A DNA stretch of 51,679 nt from Legionella tunisiensis (lineage in GTDB: Bacteria > Pseudomonadota > Gammaproteobacteria > Legionellales > Legionellaceae), in NCBI RefSeq assembly GCF_000308315.1, contig NZ_CALJ01000060.1, forward strand, positions 1 to 51,679, given 5' to 3'. Below are positions 1 to 9,813 of the stretch, piece by piece. How positions within the stretch are numbered: the stretch's first letter is position 1; every line of letters starts with the position of its first letter. The translations under genes and the position numbers were made by a program. A model generated the notes under the pieces. The model had not been told where the DNA came from and did not search any database. It saw only the letters and a program-made list of their open reading frames with translations.

Positions 1-184
1 TGCAGCCAAAAATTCATTTTTTAATAAGCTTATCAATCTCATAAAAAAGGTAATTGCTTCGCCGCCTCACTTTAAACACTTAGTTTTAAGTGCTAAATGT
101 GGCATACTTGACCAATTTTGGAGATACCTCTTCCGTATTCTACAGTTTAAATACGGACGAGTTTAATAACTAAGGAGTTTCCTT
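1..184. other. Upstream region of glmS
   Basis: No reading frame is recognisable here. The stretch is AT-rich and holds two short inverted repeats, one around positions 70-100 and one around 133-155. A clear ribosome binding site (AAGGAG) at 172-177 serves the glmS ATG at 185. No glmS ribozyme is expected in this group and none was seen. Confidence 0.5.
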
Positions 185-1999
185 ATGTGTGGGATCATGG
201 GTGCTACATCACAACGTGATATCAGTAAAGTGTTGTTGGAAGGATTACGGCGTTTAGAATACCGTGGCTATGATTCAGCAGGCATTGCAGTGATTGATGG
301 TACTGGACGTTTGAAACGCGTAAGAATTCAAGGGAAAGTACAAGCTTTAGCAGACGCCATGCAGGAAACAGCAGTTGCTGGCAATGCTGGCATTGCGCAT
401 ACACGCTGGGCAACTCATGGAAAGCCCTGCGAACAGAATGCACATCCGCACATGTCACATGATGAAATTGCTTTAGTACATAATGGCATTATTGAAAATC
501 ACGATGCTTTGCGTCAGCGTTTAAAGCAAGCGGGTTATCAATTTACCTCTGAAACTGACACGGAAGTAGCCGCGCATTTGATTCATTATCACTATCAACA
601 ACACGAAGAATTATTGCGTGCGGTGCAAGATGCTGCCCAAGAGATGCATGGTGCTTTTGCCTTAGGGGTTATCCACCAGAAACGCCCGCAAGAATTAGTT
701 GCTATTCGTAAAGGCAGCCCATTGGTGGTAGGTTTAGGTATCGATGAACAATTTATTGCCTCCGATGCGTTAGCTTTACGCTCTTTTGCTCAATCAGTCA
801 TTTATCTTGAGGAAGGTGATAGCGCGCTGCTCAGTAGTGGGCAAATTTATTTGTTTGATACCAGTCGGCAGAAGGTAAAACGTCAGGCGCATGTTCTTAA
901 TGGCGATAATCAGGCGGTTAGCAAAGGGCCTTATCGTCATTTCATGCTGAAGGAAATTTATGAGCAGACCAAAGTCTTGGCAGATACTTTGGAAGGACGA
1001 ATAAGCAGTCAAGATGTTTTGAAAGCAAGTTTTGGTGAACGTGCTGCCGCTGCTTTTTCTCAGGTCAAGCAAATTCATATCGTCGCTTGTGGTACCAGTT
1101 ATCATGCTGGATTAATTGCCCGATACTGGTTAGAGTCTTTGACCGGGTTGCCAACCCAGGTGGAAATTGCCAGTGAGTATCGTTACCGGGATGTCGTTGT
1201 TAATGAAGGTACTTTGTTTATCGCCGTATCTCAATCAGGAGAAACAGCGGATACCTTGGCGGCCTTACATAAGGCCAAGACAATGAATTATCTGGCCAGC
1301 CTGGCTATTTGTAATGTTGCTACCAGTACTTTGGTACGTGAGGCAGATTGCGTTTTCCTAACACGAGCAGGTATCGAGATAGGAGTTGCTTCAACCAAAG
1401 CGTTTACGACCCAGCTGGCTGCTTTCCTAATGTTAGCTGCTGCACTTTGCAAGGATGAGCGCATTCATACCATTTTAACCCAATTGCAGGAGTTGCCAGC
1501 AAATTGCGAACGCGCCTTAAAAATGAATGGCGATATTGAGGCCTTGGCTTCCATTTTTGTTAATAAAGCACATGCTCTCTTCTTGGGGCGTGGGGTACAG
1601 TATCCAGTCGCTTTAGAAGGTGCATTGAAATTAAAGGAAATCTCATATATCCATGCCGAAGCTTATCCGGCTGGCGAGCTTAAACACGGTCCCTTGGCTT
1701 TGGTTGATAAAGAAATGCCAGTTATTGCTGTGGCGCCGAATGATGAATTATTGGATAAATTGAAATCAAATTTGCATGAGGTCAGTGCCCGTGGCGGTCA
1801 ATTGATAGTATTTGTTGATGATTCGCAAGCCTGGCAACCTAATGGGGCACGTTTAATTCATGTCCCAGCGTGTGGTCAATGGGTTGCTCCAATTGTTTAT
1901 ACCATCCCTTTGCAGTTGTTGGCATATCATGTAGCTGTTGCTAAGGGTACGGATGTGGATCAGCCAAGAAATCTTGCTAAATCGGTGACAGTAGAGTGA
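185..1999 (+). CDS. glmS: Glutamine--fructose-6-phosphate aminotransferase (isomerizing)
   Basis: GlmS makes glucosamine-6-phosphate from fructose-6-phosphate and glutamine, the entry step to UDP-GlcNAc for peptidoglycan and LPS. It is cytosolic. The 604-residue protein starts MCGIMG, so Cys2 is the N-terminal nucleophile of the glutaminase domain, followed by the HTRWATHG substrate loop near residue 77. Two SIS sugar-isomerase domains follow, with ACGTSYHAG near residue 302 and SQSGETADT near 348. The C terminus, DQPRNLAKSVTVE, is the canonical GlmS end. Length fits the family (about 609). The frame is intact. The stop overlaps the GTG start of the next gene by four bases (GTGA), implying translational coupling. 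Confidence 0.98.
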   Translation: MCGIMGATSQRDISKVLLEGLRRLEYRGYDSAGIAVIDGTGRLKRVRIQGKVQALADAMQETAVAGNAGIAHTRWATHGKPCEQNAHPHMSHDEIALVHNGIIENHDALRQRLKQAGYQFTSETDTEVAAHLIHYHYQQHEELLRAVQDAAQEMHGAFALGVIHQKRPQELVAIRKGSPLVVGLGIDEQFIASDALALRSFAQSVIYLEEGDSALLSSGQIYLFDTSRQKVKRQAHVLNGDNQAVSKGPYRHFMLKEIYEQTKVLADTLEGRISSQDVLKASFGERAAAAFSQVKQIHIVACGTSYHAGLIARYWLESLTGLPTQVEIASEYRYRDVVVNEGTLFIAVSQSGETADTLAALHKAKTMNYLASLAICNVATSTLVREADCVFLTRAGIEIGVASTKAFTTQLAAFLMLAAALCKDERIHTILTQLQELPANCERALKMNGDIEALASIFVNKAHALFLGRGVQYPVALEGALKLKEISYIHAEAYPAGELKHGPLALVDKEMPVIAVAPNDELLDKLKSNLHEVSARGGQLIVFVDDSQAWQPNGARLIHVPACGQWVAPIVYTIPLQLLAYHVAVAKGTDVDQPRNLAKSVTVE

Positions 2000-2661
2000 A
2001 CACCGGCCAGCAATTCTGGTTAAATTTATGGCGAGAAGGAAAAACCATTTTCCACCGAACAGAGGTAAATACTGATTTAAATACCAGATGGGCCGGTTTG
2101 CAGCTACCTGCGGCGGCAACTGTTCTGGTTCCTTTGTGTGGTAAAAGTCTTGATATGCTTTGGTTAATGGAGCAGGGTTTTCAAGTGGTCGGTATAGAGC
2201 TGAGTGAGCAGGCAGTACTGCAATTTAGCGAAGAAAATCGGTTAACGCTAGTGAAGGAAATACATTCGCAGGCTATAAAGTATACGAGTCAATCACTAAC
2301 TATTTGGGTCGCTGACATTTTTTCTTTCAATACGGCTTTCATTGTTCCTGCCGATGCGATTTACGATAGAGCGGCATTGATCGCTTTGCCAGAGAATTTG
2401 CGCCCTCAGTATGTACGTATTTGTCTTCGATGGTTGAAGGCGAAGGGAAAAATTTTATTGAAAACAATGTACTACGATGAGTCAGACATGCAGGGACCGC
2501 CGTTTAGTGTATCGGATGCAGAAATAAGACAGTTATACAGTAATTGCCAAACTATACAATGCGTACGCGAAACAAATCGCCAGGTAGATGAACAAGACCC
2601 CCTTTATGCTCGTGGATTGCGCGAAGTCGCAGATAAGGTCTGGTATCTACAAACCCAGTAA
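1996..2661 (+). CDS. tpm: Thiopurine S-methyltransferase (TPMT family)
   Basis: Class I SAM-dependent methyltransferase of the bacterial TPMT family, which methylates thiopurines and, in some bacteria, selenium or tellurium compounds. The physiological substrate is not known. The 221-residue protein has the family's N-terminal WLNLWREGKTIFH block, the SAM-binding LVPLCGKSLDMLWL motif around residue 35-48 and VVGIELSEQAV just after. An acidic/Tyr block (IYDRAALIALP) lies near residue 120. The GTG start overlaps the glmS stop, so the two are probably co-transcribed. The frame is intact. The family call is firm; substrate is inferred from family only. Confidence 0.9.
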   Translation: MNTGQQFWLNLWREGKTIFHRTEVNTDLNTRWAGLQLPAAATVLVPLCGKSLDMLWLMEQGFQVVGIELSEQAVLQFSEENRLTLVKEIHSQAIKYTSQSLTIWVADIFSFNTAFIVPADAIYDRAALIALPENLRPQYVRICLRWLKAKGKILLKTMYYDESDMQGPPFSVSDAEIRQLYSNCQTIQCVRETNRQVDEQDPLYARGLREVADKVWYLQTQ

Positions 2662-2789
2662 TGTTTGGATTACAGCGGATTTTTGGCAGTTTCAGAGGCA
2701 GAGTAGGGCACACTGTCTAAAGTTCGCAAAATGAAGAGTAATCGGTATATACTATTCGCGTTTTTTTATCATGTTTTACGGGGATGTGA

Positions 2790-5128
2790 ATGACTCAAGA
2801 GATGTTGGCGTCAGCGACGATTATTGCGCAAGAACTTAAAGTGAATGTTTCTCAGGTAGAAACAGCGATTCGTTTGTTGGATGAAGGCGCGACAGTTCCC
2901 TTCATCGCGCGTTACCGTAAAGAGGCAACGGATGGGCTTGATGATACCCAATTACGGCAGCTTGCTGAACGTTTATATTATATCCGTGAGTTGGATGAGC
3001 GCCGTGCAGTCATTTTACAATCTATTCGTGATCAAGAAAAATTAACTCCGGAGTTAGAAAAGACTATTTTAGCTGCTGATAATAAGACTCGTCTTGAAGA
3101 CTTGTATTTACCTTATCGACCTAAACGTCGCACAAAGGCACAAATTGCTAAGGAAGCTGGACTTGAGCCGCTTGCTTTAAATTTATGGCAGAATCCTGTT
3201 CTCGAGCCAGAGCCAGAAGCGGAACAATACCTGAATACTGAGTTCGGCATTGAAGATAGTAAAATTGCTCTGGAAGGTGCGCGCCAGATTCTTATGGAGA
3301 AATTTGCTGAAGACGCTGAGCTTATTGATGAATTACGTGAATATTTATGGCAGCACGCTGTATTAAAATCAGAAGGTAATGGCGATAAGAAAGCAGCTGG
3401 TAATAAATTTGCTGATTATTTTGATTATGCAGAACCAATTAAAAAGATTCCGTCACACCGTGCTTTGGCCTTATTTCGTGGGCGGCGAGAAAGCGTTTTG
3501 CGATTAACTTTGATATTGCCGCAGGATGTGGATTATGTTGAAAAGCGTATTGCATCCTATTTCAATATTGCTAATGAAAAACGGGCAGCTGATGAGTGGT
3601 TAGTTGATACCGTGCGTTTAACTTGGAAAGTTAAACTATTCACCAAGTTAGAATTAGAATTACTGACCCGTTTGCGCGAAATAGCGGATGAAGAGGCAAT
3701 TCATGTTTTTGCTCGTAATCTGCGCGATTTACTACTTGCTGCTCCTGCCGGTCCACAAGTAACGATAGGACTTGATCCGGGTATTCGTACCGGTGTGAAA
3801 GTGGTTGTGGTTGATATTACTGGTAAATTACTTGATTACACGACTATTTTCCCTTTTGCGCCACAGAATGAGTGGCATCAATCTATTGCTGACTTGGCCA
3901 AATTGGCAGCGAAGTATCAAGTCAATTTGTTGAGCATAGGGAATGGTACGGGCTCTCGAGAAACAGAGCGTTTGGTTGCGGATATGATGAAAATGTATCC
4001 TGATTTGAAGCTGGCTAAAATTACGGTTAATGAAGCGGGTGCCTCTGTTTATTCAGCGTCTGAATTAGCAGCGAAAGAATTTCCGGATCTGGATGTTAGC
4101 ATACGAGGGGCGGTTTCTATCGCCCGACGCTTGCAAGATCCTCTTGCTGAGTTGGTAAAAATTGAACCGAAGGCGATTGGTGTTGGGCAATATCAGCATG
4201 ATGTGAATCAGACTCGTTTGGCTCGTAGTCTTGATGGGGTCGTAGAAGATTGTGTGAATGCTGTTGGTGTTGATGTCAATACAGCTTCTGTTGCATTATT
4301 AACTCGTGTGTCAGGTCTTAATGAAACCCTGGCAAAAAATTTAGTGCAATATCGGGATGAAAACGGTGCTTTTGTAAATCGGGAGCAACTAAAAAACGTG
4401 GCTCGCATGGGGGAGAAAACGTTCCAGCAAGCTGCAGGTTTCTTACGTATTATGGACGGTGATAATCCACTGGACGCTTCCTGTGTACATCCTGAAGCGT
4501 ATCCTCTGGTTGAAAAGATCCTTGCTGGGCAAAAAGTGGATATCCGTCAAACAATCGGTAATCGTGATTTGCTGCGAACTATTAATGCAGAACAATATAT
4601 TGATGAAAATTATGGCCTGCCAACCATCCGTGATATTTTGCGCGAATTGGAAAAACCGGGGCGTGATCCAAGACCTGAATTTAAAACGGCCAATTTCAAG
4701 GAAGGCGTGGAGGATATCAGCCATCTAAAAGAAGGAATGATCTTGGAAGGCGTCGTCTCCAATGTGACTAATTTCGGTGCTTTTGTTGATATTGGTGTTC
4801 ATCAGGATGGTTTGGTACATATTTCTGCGATGACGCATCGCTTTATCAGTGATCCCCATGCCGTAGTGAAGGCGGGTGACATTGTGACTGTTAAAGTAGT
4901 CGAAATAGATAAAGAGCGGCGGCGTATAGGATTAAGCATGAAGTTGGATGAAGAAAAGGCGCCTCTTACGCAAAAGAAAGTAGCGAAGCCGCCGTTGAAA
5001 AAACACAATCCGCTAAAAAACAGGAAATGAAGAAAAAACCTGAGCAAGAAAGGAAGCAAGAAACTAAGAAAACAATATTTAATACGGCAATGGCTGATGC
5101 CTTGGCTAAATTAAAGCGTGGTTCTTAA
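2790..5128 (+). CDS. tex: Transcription accessory protein Tex (one frame break near C terminus)
   Basis: Tex is an RNA-binding, RNA-polymerase-associated protein of about 780 residues. The translation shows the N-terminal helical region ([17 protein letters not shown] near residue 37), the YqgF/RNase H-like core ([11 protein letters not shown] near 327), helix-hairpin-helix repeats and a C-terminal S1 RNA-binding domain ([20 protein letters not shown] near 653). The uninterrupted frame stops at 5030 after residue 746. If one C is restored in the CC run at 4989-4990, the frame continues through a Lys/Gln-rich tail to ALAKLKRGS and a stop at 5126-5128, just before the thioesterase gene. The break is most likely a sequencing error. 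Confidence 0.95.
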
Positions 5129-5129
5129 T

Positions 5130-5515
5130 ATGGCGATCCCTCGTGGCGAGATAACTATCCAAACACTGGCCATGCCGGCTGATACGAATGCCAATGGTGA
5201 TATTTTTGGTGGTTGGCTAGTATCGCAAATGGATTTGGCTGCTGGTGTTTTAGCCAAAAAATATCGCGAGGCCGTGCGGCTACAGTCGCTATTCATAGCA
5301 TGACTTTTCTGAAACCTGTACATGTGGGGGATGTCGTGAGTTGTCATGTTGAATTAATTAAGCAAGGCGAGACGTCTATGACCATTGCTGTTGAAGTATG
5401 GGCTGAACAAGCTTGCGGCTCAGGAAAATACCGTGTGACGGAGGGAACGTTCGTTTTTGTAGCTATCGATGATGAGGGAAAGCCAAGACAGGTGTCCAAC
5501 AAAGATGGCTGTTGA
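5130..5515 (+). CDS. yciA: YciA-type acyl-CoA thioesterase (one frame break)
   Basis: Hotdog-fold acyl-CoA thioesterase, which hydrolyses short to medium acyl-CoAs. The N-terminal part carries the YciA signature DTNANGDIFGGWLVSQMD, and the second part gives AATVAIHSMTFLKPVHVGD, the core beta strands. The two lie in different frames. Restoring one G at 5270-5271 (GAGG to GAGGG) gives a continuous protein of about 128 residues reading KYREGRAATVAIH, as in relatives. The start at 5130 lies two bases after the tex stop, so it is probably translated from the same message. The stop overlaps the next gene's likely start by 11 bases. Confidence 0.88.
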
Positions 5516-7142
5516 TCATGGTGATTTAAAACAATGGATTGCAACTATAGCGGCTGTAATTGCGGAAAACACCGATCCGGATCCACGTCATTATGCTCCC
5601 TTCTTGCAAGAACCAGAATTAGCTTTGCGCCTGATCGATTTTATTGATGATTTAGATGAAGATGATGTGGATGAAGAGCGTTCTTACTATTCTGCTTGTA
5701 TTTTTGCTTTAGATATCTGTGTTGCACAATTGCAGTCTGCACAGGAAAACGAAAATAAATTAGCGGGTAAGTCGCTTAACCAATTGATGCTTAAAATCGC
5801 GGATGCAATTAATAGTAATAAACATAGCTTAAGCTTTTGGTTACCTATTCTAAATGCTTTTTATGAAGTTCATGTTGAACTATTGCCTGAATTAAAAAAT
5901 GCTTATCTGGAATTAGCGGGGCAAGAAGATGAATGGTCACCCGATGAAGAAATTGACCATTTAAATGCTATGCGTGACATGATTGAAGAGTTATCTGATT
6001 TGTCTGTTTTTGATATAGCGGAAAACTTTTTTGCTCAGAGTTATGCTATGCCAGCAGATTTTTTTGCAGATTTAATTCTTGACCTCTACAGTATAGAAGA
6101 AGGTCAGGATATTGCCCTATTGACTTTACTTCACCCCAAGCAAGAGGTCCGTAATATTGTTGTGGCAATCTTTGAGCAGATAATAGATAAAGTTACCTTA
6201 AGTTCGATTTCATTGTCCCGATTACAAGCTATTAAAAATTGGTATCCAGTTAGTTACCATGAGCAATTTAATCGTTGGTTGAAAATACAGCGCAAAAAAG
6301 GAGTTATATTTCACCATGAAGAATTACCTTCACTTGTGCGTATAAAAGCCAGTGAAGTCGATGGTAGTGGTGCCCAAGGGCTTTTTATTCATGTGAAAAA
6401 GCACCGCAAAAACCGCTTATGTGGTTTGCTTTTTAAACAAGGGCTTGGTATTAAAGATGCATGGATTACACCCGAAATACCTAGTGAAAATGTAGTCAAA
6501 TATTATGATGAAGCCTTCGATGATAGTGTGACTCTGAGAACTGTAGACAGTGCTTATTTATTAATGATGATGGGGCATTTTTTAGCTTTAACAATTCAGC
6601 AAGGTGGTATGCCTGATTTGCATTTGCTGGAAATTCAGGAGTTGCTGGGTCTGCACTTTCTGGCTCATCCGATTGATATCCCTCTCTTAATTGAGCAATT
6701 AAGTGTACAAATAACGCCATTCACACCCGAAGCAATGCAGTCATCATTTATTCGCTCCAAATCATGGCCGTATAGTAAACGTTTTACTGAGTCTTGGTTT
6801 ATTGAGAATGCTCATATTGATAAATTAGTTAATCGTTGTTGTAGCTTTATTGAGGGTGTGAAAGTTTGTGCTATGGATGAGGCTATTGCAACTGTCTTCG
6901 CTCAAGAATTAGAAACACATCGTGATAAGTGGTTATTTCATTTTTTATGGGTCGCTCTGTGGTCAAAAGCAAAAACCCGCAAAAATGAAAAGATATGGCA
7001 GGATAGCTTTTTTATTGCTTATGCTATTCATACGGGAAAGTTGTTAAATACTATTCCAATTATGCATGAGATTTGTCGCCAGACAGTTATTAATAGCATT
7101 GAAACTATGAATGAGCGTCGTACCTATTTAAACAAAGAATGA
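5505..7142 (+). CDS. Conserved hypothetical protein, about 545 residues
   Basis: I do not recognise this gene. The protein is soluble-looking, with an acidic N-terminal third (IDDLDEDDVDEERSYY near residue 40; EDEWSPDEEIDHLNAMRD near 140) and a predominantly helical composition. The middle contains a mixed region (VRIKASEVDGSGAQGLFIHVKKHRKNRLCGLLFKQG split over residues 270-310) that suggests a beta-sheet element. No signal peptide or transmembrane segment is evident. I prefer the ATG at 5505 (MAVDHGDLKQW); an in-frame ATG at 5469 would add 12 residues inside the thioesterase gene. The frame is intact over 1.6 kb. It overlaps the end of the thioesterase gene, so it may be co-expressed with tex and yciA. 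Confidence 0.85.
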   Translation: MAVDHGDLKQWIATIAAVIAENTDPDPRHYAPFLQEPELALRLIDFIDDLDEDDVDEERSYYSACIFALDICVAQLQSAQENENKLAGKSLNQLMLKIADAINSNKHSLSFWLPILNAFYEVHVELLPELKNAYLELAGQEDEWSPDEEIDHLNAMRDMIEELSDLSVFDIAENFFAQSYAMPADFFADLILDLYSIEEGQDIALLTLLHPKQEVRNIVVAIFEQIIDKVTLSSISLSRLQAIKNWYPVSYHEQFNRWLKIQRKKGVIFHHEELPSLVRIKASEVDGSGAQGLFIHVKKHRKNRLCGLLFKQGLGIKDAWITPEIPSENVVKYYDEAFDDSVTLRTVDSAYLLMMMGHFLALTIQQGGMPDLHLLEIQELLGLHFLAHPIDIPLLIEQLSVQITPFTPEAMQSSFIRSKSWPYSKRFTESWFIENAHIDKLVNRCCSFIEGVKVCAMDEAIATVFAQELETHRDKWLFHFLWVALWSKAKTRKNEKIWQDSFFIAYAIHTGKLLNTIPIMHEICRQTVINSIETMNERRTYLNKE

Positions 7143-7482
7143 GTTGCCTTTGCTCGCTTTATAGCATGTGGATAACTTTGTTTATAAATTTTAAATCCGT
7201 TAAAAAAAGAGCAAAAAACACGTTAATTATTTGATTAATAAATGTTTTTTATTGTTATCCGGTTTATGGTTTAATTCACATGTTCTGTGGATAAATTTGT
7301 GGGTTGTTGTGTGAATACCTGAAAAAACCTAAAGTTAGATTACTGTACTCATTTGTACCAACAATCCTGTGGTAGATTTAGCCAAAAAATTTTGAAGATT
7401 GCTTTATGAGTTGTTTTCTTATATGATATCTGACTAAAATATATGCATTTTTTTGCGCTGCCACGGTTTAAAAGTAACTATC
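7143..7482. other. AT-rich intergenic region with two perfect DnaA boxes
   Basis: A 340-base gene-free stretch between the orphan gene and the PAP2-like gene. It contains TGTGGATAA (the complement of the DnaA box TTATCCACA) at 7167-7175 and again at 7286-7294. Between them lies very AT-rich sequence with runs of A and T. A third, poorer match (TTATCCGG) lies near 7255. No replication gene (dnaA, dnaN, gyrB, mnmG) is nearby, so a chromosomal origin is not supported. DnaA titration or DnaA-regulated transcription is possible. Confidence 0.55.
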
Positions 7483-8274
7483 ATGCTTGATACTCTTGCC
7501 CGCACACTGCTTGCCTTCAGTAATGGCTCAATCGTTATTCCTTTAATCATTCTTGGTTTTATTTGGTTGGATCGGACTGTTTTTTATCATGCAGCTTGCC
7601 TGGTTCTGTTAAGTATCGTAATGAATGTCGCATTGAAGGTGACTTTCCAAATTCCTCTTCCCCCTGCTTTGGGTAAAGACTGGTTTGCTTTTCCAAGTGG
7701 TCATATGCAATTATCAACAGTCTTGTATGCCTGGCTGGCATACAAAGTAGAGAAACCGGTGTTTCGATTAGCAACGGTTACTTTATTAGTTGGAATTGGC
7801 GCAAGTCTTATTCATTTCGACTACCACAATTTGTTTGATGTTTTAGCTGGAAGCTTTTTTGCTCTCCTCTTAATCGTTGCTTACTATTTACCGTCTAAAA
7901 AATGGCCGCAAAGCATGCCCCTCGTTATAGTTCTGATTGGTTCTCTGCTGGTGTTTTATATTAATTGGCGTTATACGCGGATACCGGTCCATGCATGGAT
8001 GGCATATTACGCTTTATCCGGATTTGTTATTTCTGATAAGTTGTTTGGAAGAAATACTGCCCTTTTATTATCACATAAATTATTAGCAACTTTATTATGC
8101 ATTTTGGCTCTGATCACTATTCATCTGCTTTTTCATCATATGTTGCCTAATAATCCCCCCGCCCATATCTATCAATTGGAGTGGTTAGTGATTGGTTTGA
8201 CAGTTCCTGCAGTGGTTTATATGGCCGGACGTATCGAGAACAAATGGTTATCCAAGAGTAGGGTAGCCGTCTAA
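7483..8274 (+). CDS. PAP2-like membrane protein with altered phosphatase motifs
   Basis: Integral membrane protein of the PAP2 (type 2 phosphatidic acid phosphatase) superfamily, about 263 residues with six or more hydrophobic segments. The family's three motifs can be aligned. Motif 1 (KxxxxxxRP) reads KVTFQIPLP, with Leu for Arg. Motif 2 is intact as FPSGH near residue 70. Motif 3 (SRxxxxxHxxxD) reads SLIHFDYHNLFD near residue 108, again with Leu for Arg, but with the nucleophile His and its Asp partner kept. Both lost arginines normally bind the phosphate, so the activity may be changed or lost. I chose the ATG at 7483 over a TTG at 7453. The frame is intact. Confidence 0.85.
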   Translation: MLDTLARTLLAFSNGSIVIPLIILGFIWLDRTVFYHAACLVLLSIVMNVALKVTFQIPLPPALGKDWFAFPSGHMQLSTVLYAWLAYKVEKPVFRLATVTLLVGIGASLIHFDYHNLFDVLAGSFFALLLIVAYYLPSKKWPQSMPLVIVLIGSLLVFYINWRYTRIPVHAWMAYYALSGFVISDKLFGRNTALLLSHKLLATLLCILALITIHLLFHHMLPNNPPAHIYQLEWLVIGLTVPAVVYMAGRIENKWLSKSRVAV

Positions 8275-8382
8275 AGGTAGCACTCTTCCTAATAGATCAT
8301 GTTGTTTAGAAATAGATTTCTGCGATATCAACATCTCGCAATAGCAATCGGGGAAAGCCGGATTAACAGTCAATTATAAAGT

Positions 8383-8404
8383 AAAAGGCGCTTAGGCGCC
8401 TTTT
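8383..8404. terminator. Rho-independent terminator hairpin
   Basis: A 9-bp perfect stem, AAAAGGCGC at 8383-8391 and GCGCCTTTT at 8396-8404, with a TTAG loop. The flanking A and T runs let it work in both directions. It lies between the PAP2-like gene and the convergent small gene. Confidence 0.8.
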
Positions 8405-8406
8405 AT

Positions 8407-8620
8407 TTAAGCATTTTGCGCAGCTTTTTTCAGGGCTTTTTGATACTGTTTCCAGTCTTTATCTTTTGCAAAGATAAAGTGTGCAGCTTCTTCAATAAAG
8501 AAACCTATATCATCAATATTCGCCCATTGGCAATATTGTTGAATAGTCATAAAAGTTTCATTGTTGATCTCCGCCCTAATTTTTCTTTTTTATATTGCGA
8601 TTACCATTAATAATTGCCAT
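8407..8620 (-). CDS. Small protein of about 70 residues, possible ribbon-helix-helix type
   Basis: This small gene is split by a frame break. The start MAIINGNRNIK lies at 8620 downstream of a good ribosome binding site (AAGGAAAT on the minus strand). After about ten codons the frame must change, by dropping one base in the A run at about 8581-8592, to give KIRAEINNETFMTIQQYCQ and WANIDDIGFFIEEAAHF and a Lys-rich end, AKDKDWKQYQKALKKAAQNA. A short strand-like segment followed by two helices is compatible with a ribbon-helix-helix DNA-binding protein, but I cannot confirm that. It converges on the PAP2-like gene across the terminator. Confidence 0.6.
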
Positions 8621-8670
8621 TGTTAATTTCCTTTTTAGTCAATCAAGGCCCATCATAGCATAAGAAAAAA

Positions 8671-9773
8671 CTAGATGGTAGGAAGCGTGGCCACTGAAGG
8701 CTCTGAGACTTTTTCACTTTGTACGACATGTAAGACTCTTCCTGGCACCTTCGTTGTCAAGGCGAGTCTAGCTCGTGTGTGGATTGCTTGAGAGTTTTGC
8801 AGCAGACGGTTTATTTCTGCGTCCTCTGTCTCCTCTGTGCCACACAATTCAAGTTGTTCATCTAGCAATTTTGTTGCGTTTGTAGCGCCCAATAAGGCGG
8901 TATTAATTTTTAATTGCATGGACTCACATTGGCTTGATTGCTCTTGAGCAATTTGCATCTGCTCTTTAAAGGTTGCTGCTAGCTGTACTAACGTAGTCTC
9001 GCAGCAGCTTAAATCATCTCTAACAACAGTTAGTGCTGAGCTGCTATCCGATTTATTAGAAAGTTCTCCAGTGACACTGCGGATTGTTGCAGCACACTGA
9101 AGAACATCCTTACCCAAGTCATGGAGTTTGAGACTAAATTGCTCTCCTGAACTCTTAACAAGTGCTGGGCTTTCATCAAGTACTTCTTTTACTCTGGCTA
9201 GCCCAGTGATTGCTTGTTGTAAAGATAAAATTTGTTCCTTTAATGCGTCTAATTTCTTATCCAAATCAGTTGCATAAGAAGCCAAGGTTTCATTTTTTGG
9301 AAAATTGCATCAAATACTTCAAGGAGTTTAGCTTCTACTGCATTGAAGGATTCAATAGATTCAGCTAAAACTTTTTCCATTTTAACAATATTATCACAGA
9401 TGTCTTTTTCGCGTTTGCTATCTCTTGCGTTATGGTTATTAAATAAATAAACCAAGCCAATGTAGGTACTTATAACAGCCAGTAATGCTATGGTATTAAA
9501 TAAGAAGCTGGCTACTAATGCGATTCCAACTACTTCGGCAGCTAAAATTATTTTTTGCCATATAGTCTTTTGACCATACCATTGAGCAGCTGTATCAATA
9601 AGACTTTGCCGCAAGTTATAGCGTCGTCGAAGTAAATCTAAATCAGATTTGAATAGCTCAAAGCGCTTTTGATGCTCATTTAATCGATCAAGTTTTTCAC
9701 GAGCAATAATTTTTAATGAGTCAATTGAAGTATCTGTTGCTAATGGCGTACTGGTTTGGTTTGATGTAGACAT
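8671..9773 (-). CDS. Membrane-anchored coiled-coil protein (second of a pair, one frame break)
   Basis: I do not recognise a family. Restoring one base in the T run at 9293-9298 joins two frames into a protein of about 367 residues. The N-terminal 75 residues are polar and helical. Residues about 75-115 form two adjacent hydrophobic segments (IILAAEVVGIALVASFLF and IALLAVISTYIGLVYLF). The remaining 250 residues are rich in Ala, Leu, Gln, Glu and Lys with long heptad-like patterns, indicating extended coiled coil. It follows the other coiled-coil gene by 40 bases on the same strand. Such Legionella proteins are often Dot/Icm effectors, but no secretion signal is decisive here; that role is inference. 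Confidence 0.75.
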
Positions 9774-9813
9774 GATTGTAATTTCCTTATACTAATGAGA
9801 TTGTTAAAAAGAA

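Noticed and set aside
7143-7482. Chromosomal replication origin (oriC)
   Set aside because: Two DnaA boxes are present, but there are no dnaA, dnaN, gyrB or mnmG genes, and no dense box cluster.
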